From Acidobacteriota bacterium (GTDB taxonomy: Bacteria; Acidobacteriota; Blastocatellia; UBA7656), in contig JBBPIG010000006.1 of assembly GCA_038040445.1 (NCBI GenBank), positions 62,001 to 126,000 on the forward strand: a DNA stretch of 64,000 nucleotides, given 5' to 3'. The position numbers were made by a program, and so were the translations under genes. This document shows positions 51,130 through 60,100 of this stretch, in pieces; the stretch's first letter is position 1; the number at the start of each line of letters is the position of its first letter. A model generated the notes under the pieces. That model did not search any database. It saw only the letters and a list, made by a program, of their open reading frames with translations, and had not been told where the DNA came from.

Positions 51130-52044
51130 TTGACAAAGACGATTTCAAGTTCTGTACTGGCGTCCCTCGCTGGACGCCCGTCGTTACCAGAATCTTCTCG
51201 AGGGACACCCGAGGGGCGCCCACAGAGGGACGCCCGTCCAGGGCGAGCGCTTTCCGTTTTTTTCGCGCTGCTGATCGTAGCATTTCTCGCCGGAGGGTGT
51301 GATCGCGATGTAGAGCAATCGCTCTCGCGGGCGGTTGAAGCATGGGATTCCGGTGACTACAAGCGCGCGGCCGAGGAGTATGAACGTTACCTCGAGCATA
51401 ATCCAGCCAGCGAAAAAGCTCCGGAGGCGAGATTCCAACTCGCGAACATCTATTACTTCAAGTTGCGCGGCTACGATCAGGCGCGATCTCACTACACCGC
51501 TTTCGTCGAGCAGAACCCGTCACATCCATCAGCCCAGTTGGCGCGCGAGCGCCTTGCCGAAGTGCTCGGCGAAATGGGACGTTCCTATGAAGCGATCGCC
51601 GAGTATGAGAACCTGAACCCGCAAGACTCGGGCGAGCGCCGCCGCATTCGATTGCGAATTGCGGATCTTTACTTCGCGCAGAGAAACTACAGCCAGGCGC
51701 TGACCGAGTACGAAAAAGTCATCGAGCTGGTCCCTTACGACGAGCTGAGCGAACAGGCGTATTTGCGCGAAGCATCGATCTATCACATCGAGCGCGGGCA
51801 GTATCAACAAGCGTTACCGATTTATCAGAAGCTCGGGTCGATGAGCAGCGATCCGAAGGTCCGAGTGCGCGCGGCGTACGGTCTGGCTGATTGCTATGCT
51901 GGGATGTATCAGTTTGACGAAGCGATAAAAACGTTGCGCGCGATCAAGGACGATCCCGAACAAACTGACGTTGGGCGTCGAGTGGCCGAACTCGAACAGC
52001 AAAAGCGCGAAGCAGCTCAGGCGAGAAGCGGACTGGAAAGGTAG
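51130..52044 (+). CDS. TPR lipoprotein, BamD/YbgF-like
   Basis: 304 residues from a TTG start at 51130. A basic, Pro/Arg-rich leader of about 40 residues comes first, then a hydrophobic stretch and lipobox LAGGC (Cys57). Eight or so TPR-like helices follow (DSGDYKRAAEEYERYLEHNP, RFQLANIYYFKLRGYDQA). BamD-like proteins help outer-membrane assembly; others organise peptidoglycan. The unusually long leader is encoded by a repeat-like sequence, so the real start may be altered or lie elsewhere. It is co-directional with gyrA. Confidence 0.82.
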   Translation: MTKTISSSVLASLAGRPSLPESSRGTPEGRPQRDARPGRALSVFFALLIVAFLAGGCDRDVEQSLSRAVEAWDSGDYKRAAEEYERYLEHNPASEKAPEARFQLANIYYFKLRGYDQARSHYTAFVEQNPSHPSAQLARERLAEVLGEMGRSYEAIAEYENLNPQDSGERRRIRLRIADLYFAQRNYSQALTEYEKVIELVPYDELSEQAYLREASIYHIERGQYQQALPIYQKLGSMSSDPKVRVRAAYGLADCYAGMYQFDEAIKTLRAIKDDPEQTDVGRRVAELEQQKREAAQARSGLER

Positions 52045-52178
52045 AAGGCGGAAGGCAGAAGGCGGAAGGCAGAAGGCAGCGTGACGACTCGAAAACTGCT
52101 TCCTGCTGCCTTCTGCTTACTGCCTTCTGCTTTCTGCCTTCTGCCTTCTGCTTACTGCTTACTGCTTTCTGCCTTCTC
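52045..52178. repeat. Heptamer repeat array, GCAGAAG type
   Basis: Purine-rich arm (GCGGAAG/GCAGAAG), a short centre and a pyrimidine-rich arm, same motif family as the array at 18963-19127. It begins one base after the TPR gene's stop and ends inside the MoaE coding end, supplying its stop codon. Confidence 0.88.
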
Positions 52179-52853
52179 GTTCTCTACCCACACCGCTCCG
52201 TCCTCGAAGTACTCCTTCTTCCAGATCGGCACAATCTTCTTCAAATGATCGATCGCGTAGTGGCAAGCTTCGAACGCGATCTTGCGATGGGCGGAGGTTA
52301 CGACAATGACCACGCTTGACTCTGCTATGTCGATGCGGCCAAGGCGATGAATAATGCCGACGCGATTGACGGGCCAGCGCCCGTGGACCTCGCGGCCGAT
52401 CTGTTCCATTGTGCGACGGGCCATTTGCTCGTAGCCTTCGTATTCGAGGTACAGCGTCCGGCGGCCCTTCGTATTGTTGCGGGCAACTCCGTCGAAGATC
52501 ACCACCGCGCCCGAGTCTCCTTCGAGGAGTCGCGCTCGGAGGCCGGCGATGTCGATCGGTTCACGAGTGATTTCGAAGATGTCGCGGCTTTCAGCTTCGC
52601 CGCCGCTCACAGGGGGAAGCACCGCGAGCTGGTCGCCCTCCGAAAGAGGATGCGAAGGCGCGGCGTATTCTTCATTGACTGCGAACAACAAACTCCGCTC
52701 CATCTCGGCGAGCCTCGGGTGGCGTGATCTGAGAATCGCAAAAGCGCTTTCGACTGTAGCCGGCGCGTCCAATTCGAGATCGAGACTCGACGACCCGACC
52801 CATTCGCGAGCCTGACCGAATAATAGAGCGGTGATGCGTACTGTGTTCGGCAT
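52152..52853 (-). CDS. MoaD-MoaE fusion, molybdopterin synthase
   Basis: 233 residues joining the two subunits of molybdopterin synthase. Residues 1-85 are MoaD (ubiquitin fold) ending LPPVSGG, the Gly-Gly that must be activated and thiocarboxylated. Residues about 92-225 are MoaE with [37 protein letters not shown] and [10 protein letters not shown] (active-site Lys). The enzyme puts the two sulfurs on cyclic pyranopterin monophosphate. A fused MoaD cannot be activated unless cut after Gly-Gly. A JAMM isopeptidase gene lies just upstream. The C-terminus reads into a heptamer array. The start at 52853 is chosen over longer frames. Confidence 0.93.
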   Translation of the reverse strand: MPNTVRITALLFGQAREWVGSSSLDLELDAPATVESAFAILRSRHPRLAEMERSLLFAVNEEYAAPSHPLSEGDQLAVLPPVSGGEAESRDIFEITREPIDIAGLRARLLEGDSGAVVIFDGVARNNTKGRRTLYLEYEGYEQMARRTMEQIGREVHGRWPVNRVGIIHRLGRIDIAESSVVIVVTSAHRKIAFEACHYAIDHLKKIVPIWKKEYFEDGAVWVENEKAESSKQ

Positions 52854-52860
52854 GGGTGCA

Positions 52861-52960
52861 GAGTCCGTAGTCCGTGGTCCGTAGTCCGTAGTCCGTGGCT
52901 CTCTCGCCATCAACTCGCATCGAAGAGCTACGGACGACTGACTACGGACCACGGACCAGT
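52861..52960. repeat. Heptamer repeat array, GTCCGTA type
   Basis: GTCCGTA/GTCCGTG units, a centre, and a complementary arm. It lies between the MoaD-MoaE start and the JAMM gene, and its right arm contains the JAMM stop codon, so the JAMM C-terminus (VRGP) is partly array-encoded. Confidence 0.88.
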
Positions 52961-53352
52961 TCCACATCCTCGATCTTCGAATCTTCAATCTTGAAAGCAC
53001 GCAGTTCAACGCGCGGTTCAAGCGAGATGATAAAGTAGAACGCTTCGGGGTAGAAAGCCATCTCCACATCCGACGCCGACGGGTAAGCCGGCGTCCGCGG
53101 ATGAGAGTGATAGACCCCAAGCAAAGCCTGGCCTGCTTCGCGGATGCGCCGCGTCGCCGCGAACAACTCTTCGGGCGTCGCGAAGTACCTGGTCTCAGGT
53201 TTGTCGGCGTCGTTGCGAAGCTGATGAATATCGGTAATCAAGCCGTTGCTGCCGCTGAGCAAGCCGCAGCATTCGGCAGGGTGAGTTCGACGCGCGTGTT
53301 CTTCTATCGCGGCAGCGATCGCGTCTGTGATCTGAACGAGCGTGTCGCTCAA
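52942..53352 (-). CDS. JAMM/Mov34-type metalloprotease (isopeptidase)
   Basis: 136 residues from a TTG at 53352, which has GGAGG seven bases upstream. The JAMM signature is complete: an early Glu in HPAECCGLLSG, then VYHSHPRTPAYPSASD (H-x-H-P-x6-S-x-x-D) for zinc. Bacterial relatives (Mec+) cut ubiquitin-like proteins after Gly-Gly. Here it is next to a MoaD-MoaE fusion, so it is a natural candidate for cutting that fusion or for releasing MoaD/ThiS-like proteins from adducts. Both reading frames are co-directional, with a heptamer array between them. Confidence 0.92.
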   Translation of the reverse strand: MSDTLVQITDAIAAAIEEHARRTHPAECCGLLSGSNGLITDIHQLRNDADKPETRYFATPEELFAATRRIREAGQALLGVYHSHPRTPAYPSASDVEMAFYPEAFYFIISLEPRVELRAFKIEDSKIEDVELVRGP

Positions 53353-53389
53353 CCGGAGGCCTCCGCATCGAAGTCTGTCGCTGTGGATT

Positions 53390-53830
53390 CTACCACAGCT
53401 GAGCGCGGGCGTTAGCCCGTGGCAGCTCCGCATATCGAAGGACCACTAGCACAGTGAAATGGAGTTGAGTCGTTCGAGTGTTCGGCCCGGTCATAGCATA
53501 CGCTATCGAACCGCGAGTGTTACTTTGCCGCGCCGGATCATCCGGGATTGTTTCGTCCTTCCATGCCTTCGCAATGGCTGGATCGCCGGGTACGCCGAAC
53601 TGCGCGATGAAACCGGCACGCACTCGGAAGAAGCGCGAGTCGTCAAAGAACCCGGCGCGCGCAAGGTCATAAAAACGATCAACGCCACGAGGGGCCCACT
53701 CTCGATGAGCCTCGATGACGAAGCTTCCCTTGCTGGTTTCAAGTCTCACCTTGAACACGTCCGGCGCTCGCTGGCTCCATAGCTTGTGCTTTGGATTCAT
53801 CAACGCCGCTCGTGATACTTGAGCTAGCAT
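53390..53830 (-). pseudogene. Cyclophilin-type peptidyl-prolyl isomerase, truncated at the 3' end
   Basis: From the ATG at 53830 (AAGGG upstream) the sequence is a normal cyclophilin: VRLETSKGSFVIEAHREWAP, RGVDRFYDLARAGFFDDSRF and FRVRAGFIAQFGVPGDP. It breaks off in GSIAYAMTGPNTRTTQL. After this the family sequence should continue for about 70 residues including catalytic segments; instead unrelated text (HFTVLVVLRYAELPRANARA) runs into a short palindromic repeat and stops before the JAMM gene. Probably inactive. Confidence 0.8.
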
Positions 53831-54055
53831 GTCTTGACCCTTTTTTTTGAAGTGACCGAGGCAGTATGTCGAATACACCAGCGACTCGATAGCCTACCCT
53901 TAAGGCTCATGCTTGGAGTCAAGCATAATATCGGAGGAGTACGGTTCTTGTCATTAGTTACCGAAGCGGGTTTCGTGGATGAGTTAGGTCAATTCCGTGT
54001 CCCAGGTGGAGCACGACACGGCCGGGATTAGAACGGAGCGGGCTCAGACGGAGAC

Positions 54056-54967
54056 TCAAGGGGCAGTCACCCCATTCTTCTTTCGCTGGTTTGTCAGAGT
54101 ACCTGAATCAATAGTCTTGCCGGTGCGCGAAATAACCTGGAAGTGCATCGTGTCGTCGACAATCTCGATTAGCATGAAATGCATGTCTTGATCGAACGAC
54201 TTTGCGGTGACTTGCGATACTCCGACGTCGCCGGCTCTCAATTTGCCGCCAGCGCCAGAGATGAAATAGTGAATCCCCTTTTGTGGCTTTAACCTCTCAT
54301 AGAAGTGTTCGTGGCCGCTAAACACAACATTTACTCCGTGCTTTACGAATATAGGCTCGATGACCTCTCGTAGCTGCTTGTCGGAACCGTGCGCTTTGCC
54401 CGACGAGTAAGGCGGATGATGGAAAAAGCAAATCTTCCACTCGGAGTTGTTCTTCGATAGTTCGTCTTCCAACCAATCGACCTGCCGCTTATCCATGTAG
54501 TTGCTGTTCAGCGAGTAGAAAGTAGCATTGCCTTTCTTGAAGCTGTAATACTCTTTGCCATTCATGTTGAAATGGTCGTACATACGCTGGTTGGCGTCGT
54601 CGTGGTTTCCGAGCGTGGCGTAGAACTTCAATTTGGCGTCCAATAAAACCTTGTAGACACTCTCGAATTTTTTGTCATAGTCCTTTGCGCTGTCTCCCCC
54701 GTAGAGGTTGTCGCCCATCATCAGGACAAACTCGAAGGGGAAAACCTTCTTATATCGCACCATCATATCGGCTATCTGTTGTTGCTTGTCAGTGCCGGAA
54801 CCTGTATCGCCGATAATCGCAAATCGGACTGAGCCTTCTTTTGTGGGTAAACTGACTTGCAGGGTCTCATTAGAAGTCGCCGGCCCTTTCTGGCAAAAGA
54901 CGTTTTCTACGAAGCCACTAACAGCCAAGAAAGCGATTGTCATCGCCGAAGCAACAAGGCGTTTCAT
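54056..54967 (-). CDS. Secreted metallophosphoesterase
   Basis: 303 residues with a signal peptide (1-25). Calcineurin-like motifs: IIGDTGSGTDKQQQ (Asp), MMGDNLYGGDS (Asp, Asn), ATLGNHDDANQRMY (GNHD), HHPPYSSGKAH and FSGHEHFYERL. The family hydrolyses phosphomono- or diesters with two metal ions (purple-acid-phosphatase-like). Likely periplasmic phosphate scavenging. The following gene upstream is hypothetical. Confidence 0.93.
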   Translation of the reverse strand: MKRLVASAMTIAFLAVSGFVENVFCQKGPATSNETLQVSLPTKEGSVRFAIIGDTGSGTDKQQQIADMMVRYKKVFPFEFVLMMGDNLYGGDSAKDYDKKFESVYKVLLDAKLKFYATLGNHDDANQRMYDHFNMNGKEYYSFKKGNATFYSLNSNYMDKRQVDWLEDELSKNNSEWKICFFHHPPYSSGKAHGSDKQLREVIEPIFVKHGVNVVFSGHEHFYERLKPQKGIHYFISGAGGKLRAGDVGVSQVTAKSFDQDMHFMLIEIVDDTMHFQVISRTGKTIDSGTLTNQRKKNGVTAP

Positions 54968-54985
54968 CCTGACCTCCTCTGGCGC

Positions 54986-55612
54986 TTACTTAAGGAGCGC
55001 GTTCATCATGTAGTCAACAATCAGGCCATTCTCTCTATCAACCAATAACAGATGCCGGCCGACGAAACGATACTTCACTTGTTTTGGCAGTTGAGGAAGT
55101 TTCAGCAAAAGCGTAGGCGGAATCTGCGTCAACTCTTTAGTCTCCGGATAAGGGTAATTGACTCGCAGGGGGACGCCTTTGGTATCCGCCTCCAGAATCG
55201 TTTCGCGCAATTGCTTTCTATCCGTTCCTTTGAACTCCGTTTTGATCGTATTGCGTATGTAACTGGCAATGTCCGAACTGAGAATATCTCCGGGCTTCGC
55301 GTTAGCTCTTGCTTTCCTCACGATATCTTCAAAAGCTTTCTTGTGCGCCTCTATTCGCTCAGGTTTGGCCTGGTTCGAAAGGCCGGGGAGTTTGCCTTCC
55401 AGCCGTTCCCGGAGCCTGACATATTCCTTGACACGTTTTTCAAACCTCTTAACTGTCTTCTTCTGGCTAGCCGTCTGGGCAGGTTCAGAGGGCTGCTTCT
55501 GAACCATGAAACGAGCTTCAGCCAGAGAGGAAATCGTCAGGAGCGCCACGCAGAGCAATATTACCGTGCAGACGGTAACAGCCACGGTCTTTGTTCTCTG
55601 TCGCACCAGCAT
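54986..55612 (-). CDS. Secreted hypothetical protein
   Basis: 208 residues from the ATG at 55612 (MLVRQRTKTVAVTVCTVILL). After the signal peptide a Lys/Glu-rich helical region (KRFEKRVKEYVRLRERLEGK) is followed by a beta segment (PPTLLLKLPQLPKQVKYRFV, LLVDRENGLIVDYMMNALL). I do not recognise a family. It ends 18 bases before the phosphoesterase start and is probably in one transcript with it. Confidence 0.7.
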   Translation of the reverse strand: MLVRQRTKTVAVTVCTVILLCVALLTISSLAEARFMVQKQPSEPAQTASQKKTVKRFEKRVKEYVRLRERLEGKLPGLSNQAKPERIEAHKKAFEDIVRKARANAKPGDILSSDIASYIRNTIKTEFKGTDRKQLRETILEADTKGVPLRVNYPYPETKELTQIPPTLLLKLPQLPKQVKYRFVGRHLLLVDRENGLIVDYMMNALLK

Positions 55613-56007
55613 AGAAGTCGCACCATCGTAGAAGCCGCACCAGCATAGAAAGAGCAAGAAAGAGCAATAAGGATGCCACCCTGGCCTACAAAGACTTGCT
55701 GAAAGGGTCGGTTCGCCAAGGAGTCTTTGATCGGCCCTTTATTCGCGGACGAGTTATTTTATTCTTATTCGCGCGGGCGACAAATGAACCGTTTTACACC
55801 TAGGAAGAGTGGCTTATCTCTTGCACTGATGGCTTTAGTCTGCGCCGATGTAGGCGCGGCATACAGTATCGCAGCGAGATTGATACATCGGCCGCTAGAT
55901 GCATCGTTACATTGGCAACGATGGCCAAGAAGCAATGCGTGGCGGCTGTAGTTGACGCCCTGGCGAAACAGCGCTATTTCGAGGAGAGATGGCGAGGAAC
56001 AAGCGTT
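55613..56007. other. Spacer of about 400 bases with short ORFs only
   Basis: Contains a short direct repeat (GCACCAGCATAGAA, about 55599 and 55636) and a 74-codon frame whose product (MNRFTPRKSGLSLALMALVC) looks like a signal peptide, perhaps a remnant. No supported gene. Confidence 0.4.
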
Positions 56008-56820
56008 ATGAAACGAAAGGCTTCAAAGTTAGGGCGATTCTTAGTCCTGGCATCGGTGCTGGGACTCGTTTCTTCGGCGAGGCTGCTGCTCGATCAACCG
56101 CTGAAGGCCTCAACAACTGGAAGCCAGCCGGCGTCCGTTTCCGATCTCTCTACTACCGAGATTACGGGCGACGCCATCTTTACGAAGTTGGTTGAATTCA
56201 ACCGCCTCAGAGAGTCTCGTTTGCAGCAATATTCGGTGCAGAGTACCTATCGGGTGCAAAACCACAAAGGCGAGATGCGCGCGGAGACTCAAGCATTGTT
56301 GCGCTATCGCGCGCCTGACACCAAGGAGTTCAAGATTATCTCTGAAAAAGGGTCAGGGCTCATTCGCAGTCGCGTCTTCAAGCCGTTGATGGATGTCGAA
56401 GTCGAAACTGCCGCCGAGCGCAACCGACTCGACAGTTCGATCACTCCTAACAACTACACGCTTGCTCTGCTCGGTGAAGAGGAGGTGGCAGGCTCTCACT
56501 GCTTCGTCGTGCAAGCCACTCCGAAGCGAGCAGACAAGTATCTGTTCAAGGGGAAAATATGGATCCACTCCGTCGAGTTTGCGATCGTCCAAATTGAGGG
56601 CCAGCCCGCCAAGAGCCCCTCGGCTTGGATCACGCGAGTGGACTTCGTGCGGCATTACCAGAAGATCGGAGAATTCTGGCTGCCGCTCAAAAACAAATCC
56701 ATAACGCGAGTCAGATTCTTTGGGAAAAATACCTTGACCACTGACTACGATAACTACGAGATCAATCAGGTTGGCATCGCTAGAATGACAGAGAGCAGCT
56801 TGAACCGGAGAGCCCACTAG
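56008..56820 (+). CDS. Secreted LolA/LolB-like lipoprotein-sorting-fold protein
   Basis: 270 residues from the ATG at 56008 (MKRKASKLGRFLVLASVLGL). Signal peptide, then an 11-strand half-barrel pattern: LQQYSVQSTYRVQNHKGEMR, EFKIISEKGSGLIRSRVFKP, GSHCFVVQATPKRADKYLFK, and WITRVDFVRHYQKIGEFWLP. This fits the LolA-like fold (outer-membrane lipoprotein sorting or related binders). Function is inferred at the fold level only. Confidence 0.75.
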   Translation: MKRKASKLGRFLVLASVLGLVSSARLLLDQPLKASTTGSQPASVSDLSTTEITGDAIFTKLVEFNRLRESRLQQYSVQSTYRVQNHKGEMRAETQALLRYRAPDTKEFKIISEKGSGLIRSRVFKPLMDVEVETAAERNRLDSSITPNNYTLALLGEEEVAGSHCFVVQATPKRADKYLFKGKIWIHSVEFAIVQIEGQPAKSPSAWITRVDFVRHYQKIGEFWLPLKNKSITRVRFFGKNTLTTDYDNYEINQVGIARMTESSLNRRAH

Positions 56821-56859
56821 TTTCTTCTGTCTGAATGAACACCTCTTAACCGAGCAGCA

Positions 56860-58572
56860 TCATTTTTTTTCGCGCCGCTCGATCTTAGACCAGGTATCCC
56901 GAAGAACGATCGTCCTGTTGAACACCAGCTTCCCGGACGCTGAATCCGGATCTACGCAGAAGTAGCCCAGTCGTTCGAACTGATACCGCGAGCCGGGCGC
57001 TGAGTCCCGAAGGCTCGGCTCGGCCTTGCAGCCGGACAGCGCCTCGAGTGAGTTCGGATTCAGATTGGCCGTGAAGTCCTCGCCTTCCTCAACCTCATTC
57101 GGATTCTCTTTCGTGAACAGCGTATCGTAGAGACGAACCTCGCAGTCTACCGCGTGCGCCGCTGAGACCCAGTGAATAGTTGATTTGACCTTGCGCCCGT
57201 CCGGCGTCGCGCCGCCCCGTGTCGCCGGGTCGTACGTGCAATGCAGCTCCACTACATTCCCGCCGGCGTCTTTCACTGCACTGTTGCAAGTGATCAGGTA
57301 GCCGTAGCGGAGACGGACCTCGCGGCCCGGCGCGAGCCGGAAGTATCCCTTAGGCGGGTCTTCACGAAAATCGTCCTGTTCGATGTACAGCACCTTCGAG
57401 AACGGAACGCGGCGGCTTCCCATGCTCGCGTCTTCGGGATTGTTGACGGCGTCCATCTCCTCGACAAGATCGTTCGGATAGTTGTCGATGACGACGCGCA
57501 GTGGCCGCAACACCGCCATGACGCGCGGCGCACGCTTGTTCAGGTCTTCACGGACGAAGTGCTCGAGAGCCGCGAGCTCCACTGTGTTGTTCGTCTTGGA
57601 TACGCTCAGACTTGCGCAAAAGCTGCGGATGGCTTCCGCCGTATAGCCGCGCCGCCGCATCCCTGACAGCGTGGGCATGCGCGGATCGTCCCAACCCTTT
57701 ACTCGGCCATCCTGCACCAAAGTCAGCAGCTTGCGTTTGCTCAGGAGCGTATAGGTGAGGTTGAGCCGGTCGAACTCAAACTGCCGCGATGGAAAGATGC
57801 CGAGCTGTTCGATAAACCAGTTGTACAATGGCCGGTTGTTTTCGAATTCGAGAGTACAGATTGAGTGGGTCACCTTCTCGATCGAGTCCGACTGGCCATG
57901 TGCGTAGTCGTACATAGGGTAGACGCACCATTCATTGCCCGTCCGGTGGTGCTCCATGTGAAGAATCCGATACATCACCGGATCGCGCATACTCAGGTTT
58001 GGGGATGCCATATCGATTCTCGCGCGCAAGGTTCGGGAGCCATCAGGAAACTCACCTTTCTTCATGCGTTCGAACAGGTCCAGGTTCTCTTCGACGGAAC
58101 GTTCTCTGTATGGGCTCTCCCTGCCCGGCTCGGTCAGCGTGCCCCGGTACTCGCGAATCGCAGCCGCAGTGAGATCACACACGTAGGCTTTTCCCGCTTT
58201 GGTCAACTGAACGGCCCACTCATAGAGTTGTCCGAAGTAGTCGGAAGCGTAAAACAGACCGTCCCATTCGAATCCCAGCCAGCGGACGTCTTCCATAATT
58301 GAATCGACGTACTCGGTCTCTTCCTTGGACGGATTTGTGTCGTCGAAACGAAGATTACACTTGCCGCCAAACTCCGCCGCCAGCCCGAAATCGAGACATA
58401 TCGCCTTAGCGTGCCCGATGTGCAGGTATCCGTTTGGCTCGGGAGGAAAGCGAGTTTGCACCCGGCCGTCATGTTTGCCAGCCTTGACGTCCTGGATGAT
58501 GATGTCGCGAATAAAATTAGACCGGCCTGACGATTCAACTGGCATCGCGCCGGAGTCAGATTCCGAGTTCAT
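56860..58572 (-). CDS. glnS: GlnS, glutaminyl-tRNA synthetase
   Basis: Attaches glutamine to tRNA-Gln. 570 residues, near the 554 of E. coli. Class I signatures: [20 protein letters not shown] (HIGH) and [17 protein letters not shown] (KMSKS-like). The C-terminal anticodon-binding barrels follow (EYVDSI..., then ending [19 protein letters not shown]). Direct charging means no obligatory GatCAB route for glutamine. The ATG at 58572 gives a short polar leader before the Rossmann domain. Confidence 0.97.
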   Translation of the reverse strand: MNSESDSGAMPVESSGRSNFIRDIIIQDVKAGKHDGRVQTRFPPEPNGYLHIGHAKAICLDFGLAAEFGGKCNLRFDDTNPSKEETEYVDSIMEDVRWLGFEWDGLFYASDYFGQLYEWAVQLTKAGKAYVCDLTAAAIREYRGTLTEPGRESPYRERSVEENLDLFERMKKGEFPDGSRTLRARIDMASPNLSMRDPVMYRILHMEHHRTGNEWCVYPMYDYAHGQSDSIEKVTHSICTLEFENNRPLYNWFIEQLGIFPSRQFEFDRLNLTYTLLSKRKLLTLVQDGRVKGWDDPRMPTLSGMRRRGYTAEAIRSFCASLSVSKTNNTVELAALEHFVREDLNKRAPRVMAVLRPLRVVIDNYPNDLVEEMDAVNNPEDASMGSRRVPFSKVLYIEQDDFREDPPKGYFRLAPGREVRLRYGYLITCNSAVKDAGGNVVELHCTYDPATRGGATPDGRKVKSTIHWVSAAHAVDCEVRLYDTLFTKENPNEVEEGEDFTANLNPNSLEALSGCKAEPSLRDSAPGSRYQFERLGYFCVDPDSASGKLVFNRTIVLRDTWSKIERREKK

Positions 58573-58696
58573 TTGTTTGTATTATCTCCTATGCAAGCAC
58601 TCTGAGGCGCAGGTATCAGATACGGATTATATATCGAGTTCGCGAAGTGCCGCGAGAAGATACCCAGCGAGTCTCTTTCGCGCATTGGTTGCTTAG

Positions 58697-59449
58697 AGCT
58701 ACAGCGAGCGTCTCCAGTCGTCGGGTTATCCGCAGGTCACCCCGAACGATAGCTATATTGTCGCCTGCCTAAGGCCGGACAAGACCAACTGCCCGGATGA
58801 CCCGGGCCCAGACCATGACTTCGGCCAATCCCCGATCCTTGTGACTTTGGCTGGAGGCGGCCGGGCACTGGTCGTGGGTCAGAAGTCTGGAGTTGTACAC
58901 GCGGTGGATCCAGATCAGAAGGGCAAGATCCTCTGGCAGACACGGCTCGGGAAGGGAGGCGCCCTGGGGGGAGTTATGTGGGGCTCGGCGGCTGATCGCC
59001 AGAACGTGTACGTTGCCAATTCGGACGTGGCGTTTGTCGCGGGCGGCGGCAGAGGATTGGTTCTGGATCCCAAAGCCGGCGGCGGACTTTTTGCGCTGGA
59101 TCTGAAAACGGGCAAGATACGGTTCAAGGTCCCGCCCTCAGATTGTGGAGATCGGAAGCAGTGCAGCCCGGCGCAGGCGGCGGCCGTAACGGCGATTCCC
59201 GGAGTGGTGTTCTCCGGAGGGGTCAGCGGCTACTTGCGCGCCTACGCGACCCGGGACGGCAGCCTGCTGTGGGAGGTCGACACCACGCAGGACTACATTA
59301 CCGTGAATGGCGTGAAGGGGAAGGGCGGCGCTATGGAGGGACCCGGTCCTACGGTGGTGGAGGGGATGCTTTATGTAAACTCGGGCTACGGATCGTGGGG
59401 CGGAATAGCGGGGAACGTACTGCTGGCCTTCTCGGTCGACGGGAAGTGA
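58697..59449 (+). pseudogene. 3' part of a PQQ/beta-propeller dehydrogenase gene (polyvinyl-alcohol-dehydrogenase-like)
   Basis: An open frame of 251 codons that begins after a stop with no ribosome site or start. It encodes QVTPNDSYIVACLRPDK, DFGQSPILVTLAGGG, ALVVGQKSGVVHAVDPD, LWQTRLGKGGALGG, GGGLFALDLKTGKI and GVSGYLRAYATRDG, which match late blades of polyvinyl-alcohol-dehydrogenase-like propellers. The N-terminal two thirds are missing. The last 162 bases (59290-59451) are exactly repeated 1.6 kb downstream. Confidence 0.78.
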
Positions 59450-59451
59450 TT
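59290..59451 (+). repeat. 162-bp perfect direct repeat, first copy
   Basis: Identical base for base to 61074-61235. It covers the last 53 codons of the dehydrogenase remnant, its stop and two bases beyond. Similarity continues for a few bases with two mismatches. Confidence 0.95.
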
Positions 59452-59469
59452 GTTGATTCTCAGATGCAA

Positions 59470-59727
59470 TCAACCATATTTCTTCGCGGGTTTTTCGCGA
59501 ACGGCTAACGGCGTGGGGGAGGATGTCAGCCCTTCCAGCACGACAGCGGGGACTTTGCCTGATCCGAGGACCTCTTTCGCATCGAGAATCTCTATGCCCA
59601 CGAGCTTTTCCCCTTCACCAATGTTCAGGGCTACCTCCTCGTTCAGGCGCACCGTGCGGCATTCGTGCTTGCCCTCGACGAATCGAATGTAGAGCGCGTC
59701 AATTTCTGAGTCGTAGCTGATCTTCAT
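59470..59727 (-). CDS. DUF2283 protein
   Basis: 85 residues from the ATG at 59727: MKISYDSEIDALYIRFVEGK, then NIGEGEKLVGIEILDAKEVL. This is the DUF2283 family, often next to DUF4258 toxin-like genes, in which it is probably an antitoxin or partner. GGAG lies upstream. It ends just inside the direct-repeat cassette. Confidence 0.88.
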   Translation of the reverse strand: MKISYDSEIDALYIRFVEGKHECRTVRLNEEVALNIGEGEKLVGIEILDAKEVLGSGKVPAVVLEGLTSSPTPLAVREKPAKKYG

Positions 59728-59740
59728 CGTTGTGTCTCCG

Positions 59741-59994
59741 TTAGAAGTAAAACGTGTAGACTGTAATGACAACTATCTCTTTCGCTTCCTCCGTGATGAC
59801 GGGAGCGACCTGCTTGATGGGATAAACCTTTCCCTGCCACGCTCGCCCATGAGGAAAATTGTAGCGGCACATTTCGCGCCCGTGTTTGGCAGGCTCGCGT
59901 GAACCTTTCTGAATCGCCGCCTTCACCTCGGCTTCAGTCGCGCCACGTTCCGCTGACTGTTCCTTCGCGTGTTGGTCAGGCGAATCCGTTTCAT
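59741..59994 (-). pseudogene. DUF4258 (toxin-like) gene with a one-base frameshift
   Basis: The downstream part reads AERGATEAEVKAAIQKGSRE and ends KEIVVITVYTFYF, typical DUF4258. The ATG at 59994 opens MKRIRLTN in another frame. Adding one base near 59971-59973 restores RIRLTKHAKEQSAERG, as in the family. The partner DUF2283 gene lies 13 bases downstream. This is a recently broken toxin, or a base is missing in the sequence. Confidence 0.75.
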
Positions 59995-60100
59995 TTCTTT
60001 TGGGCGATTCCTTCCACGATTTGGATTTCTTCCGGTGTCATTCCATAGAGCGCATACACCAACTGGTCAATCTCCCGCTCCAACACGCTCACGTCGCCGC
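59991..60100 (-). pseudogene. Short remnant resembling the C-terminus of an N-6 DNA methylase
   Basis: The frame reads SVLEREIDQLVYALYGMTPE then EIQIVEGIAQKK and stops on the DUF4258 ATG (ATGA). EREIDRLVYALYGLTEEEI is a typical tail of Eco57I-type methylases. It overlaps the PIN gene's end in another frame, so the segment is a patchwork of broken genes. Confidence 0.35.
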
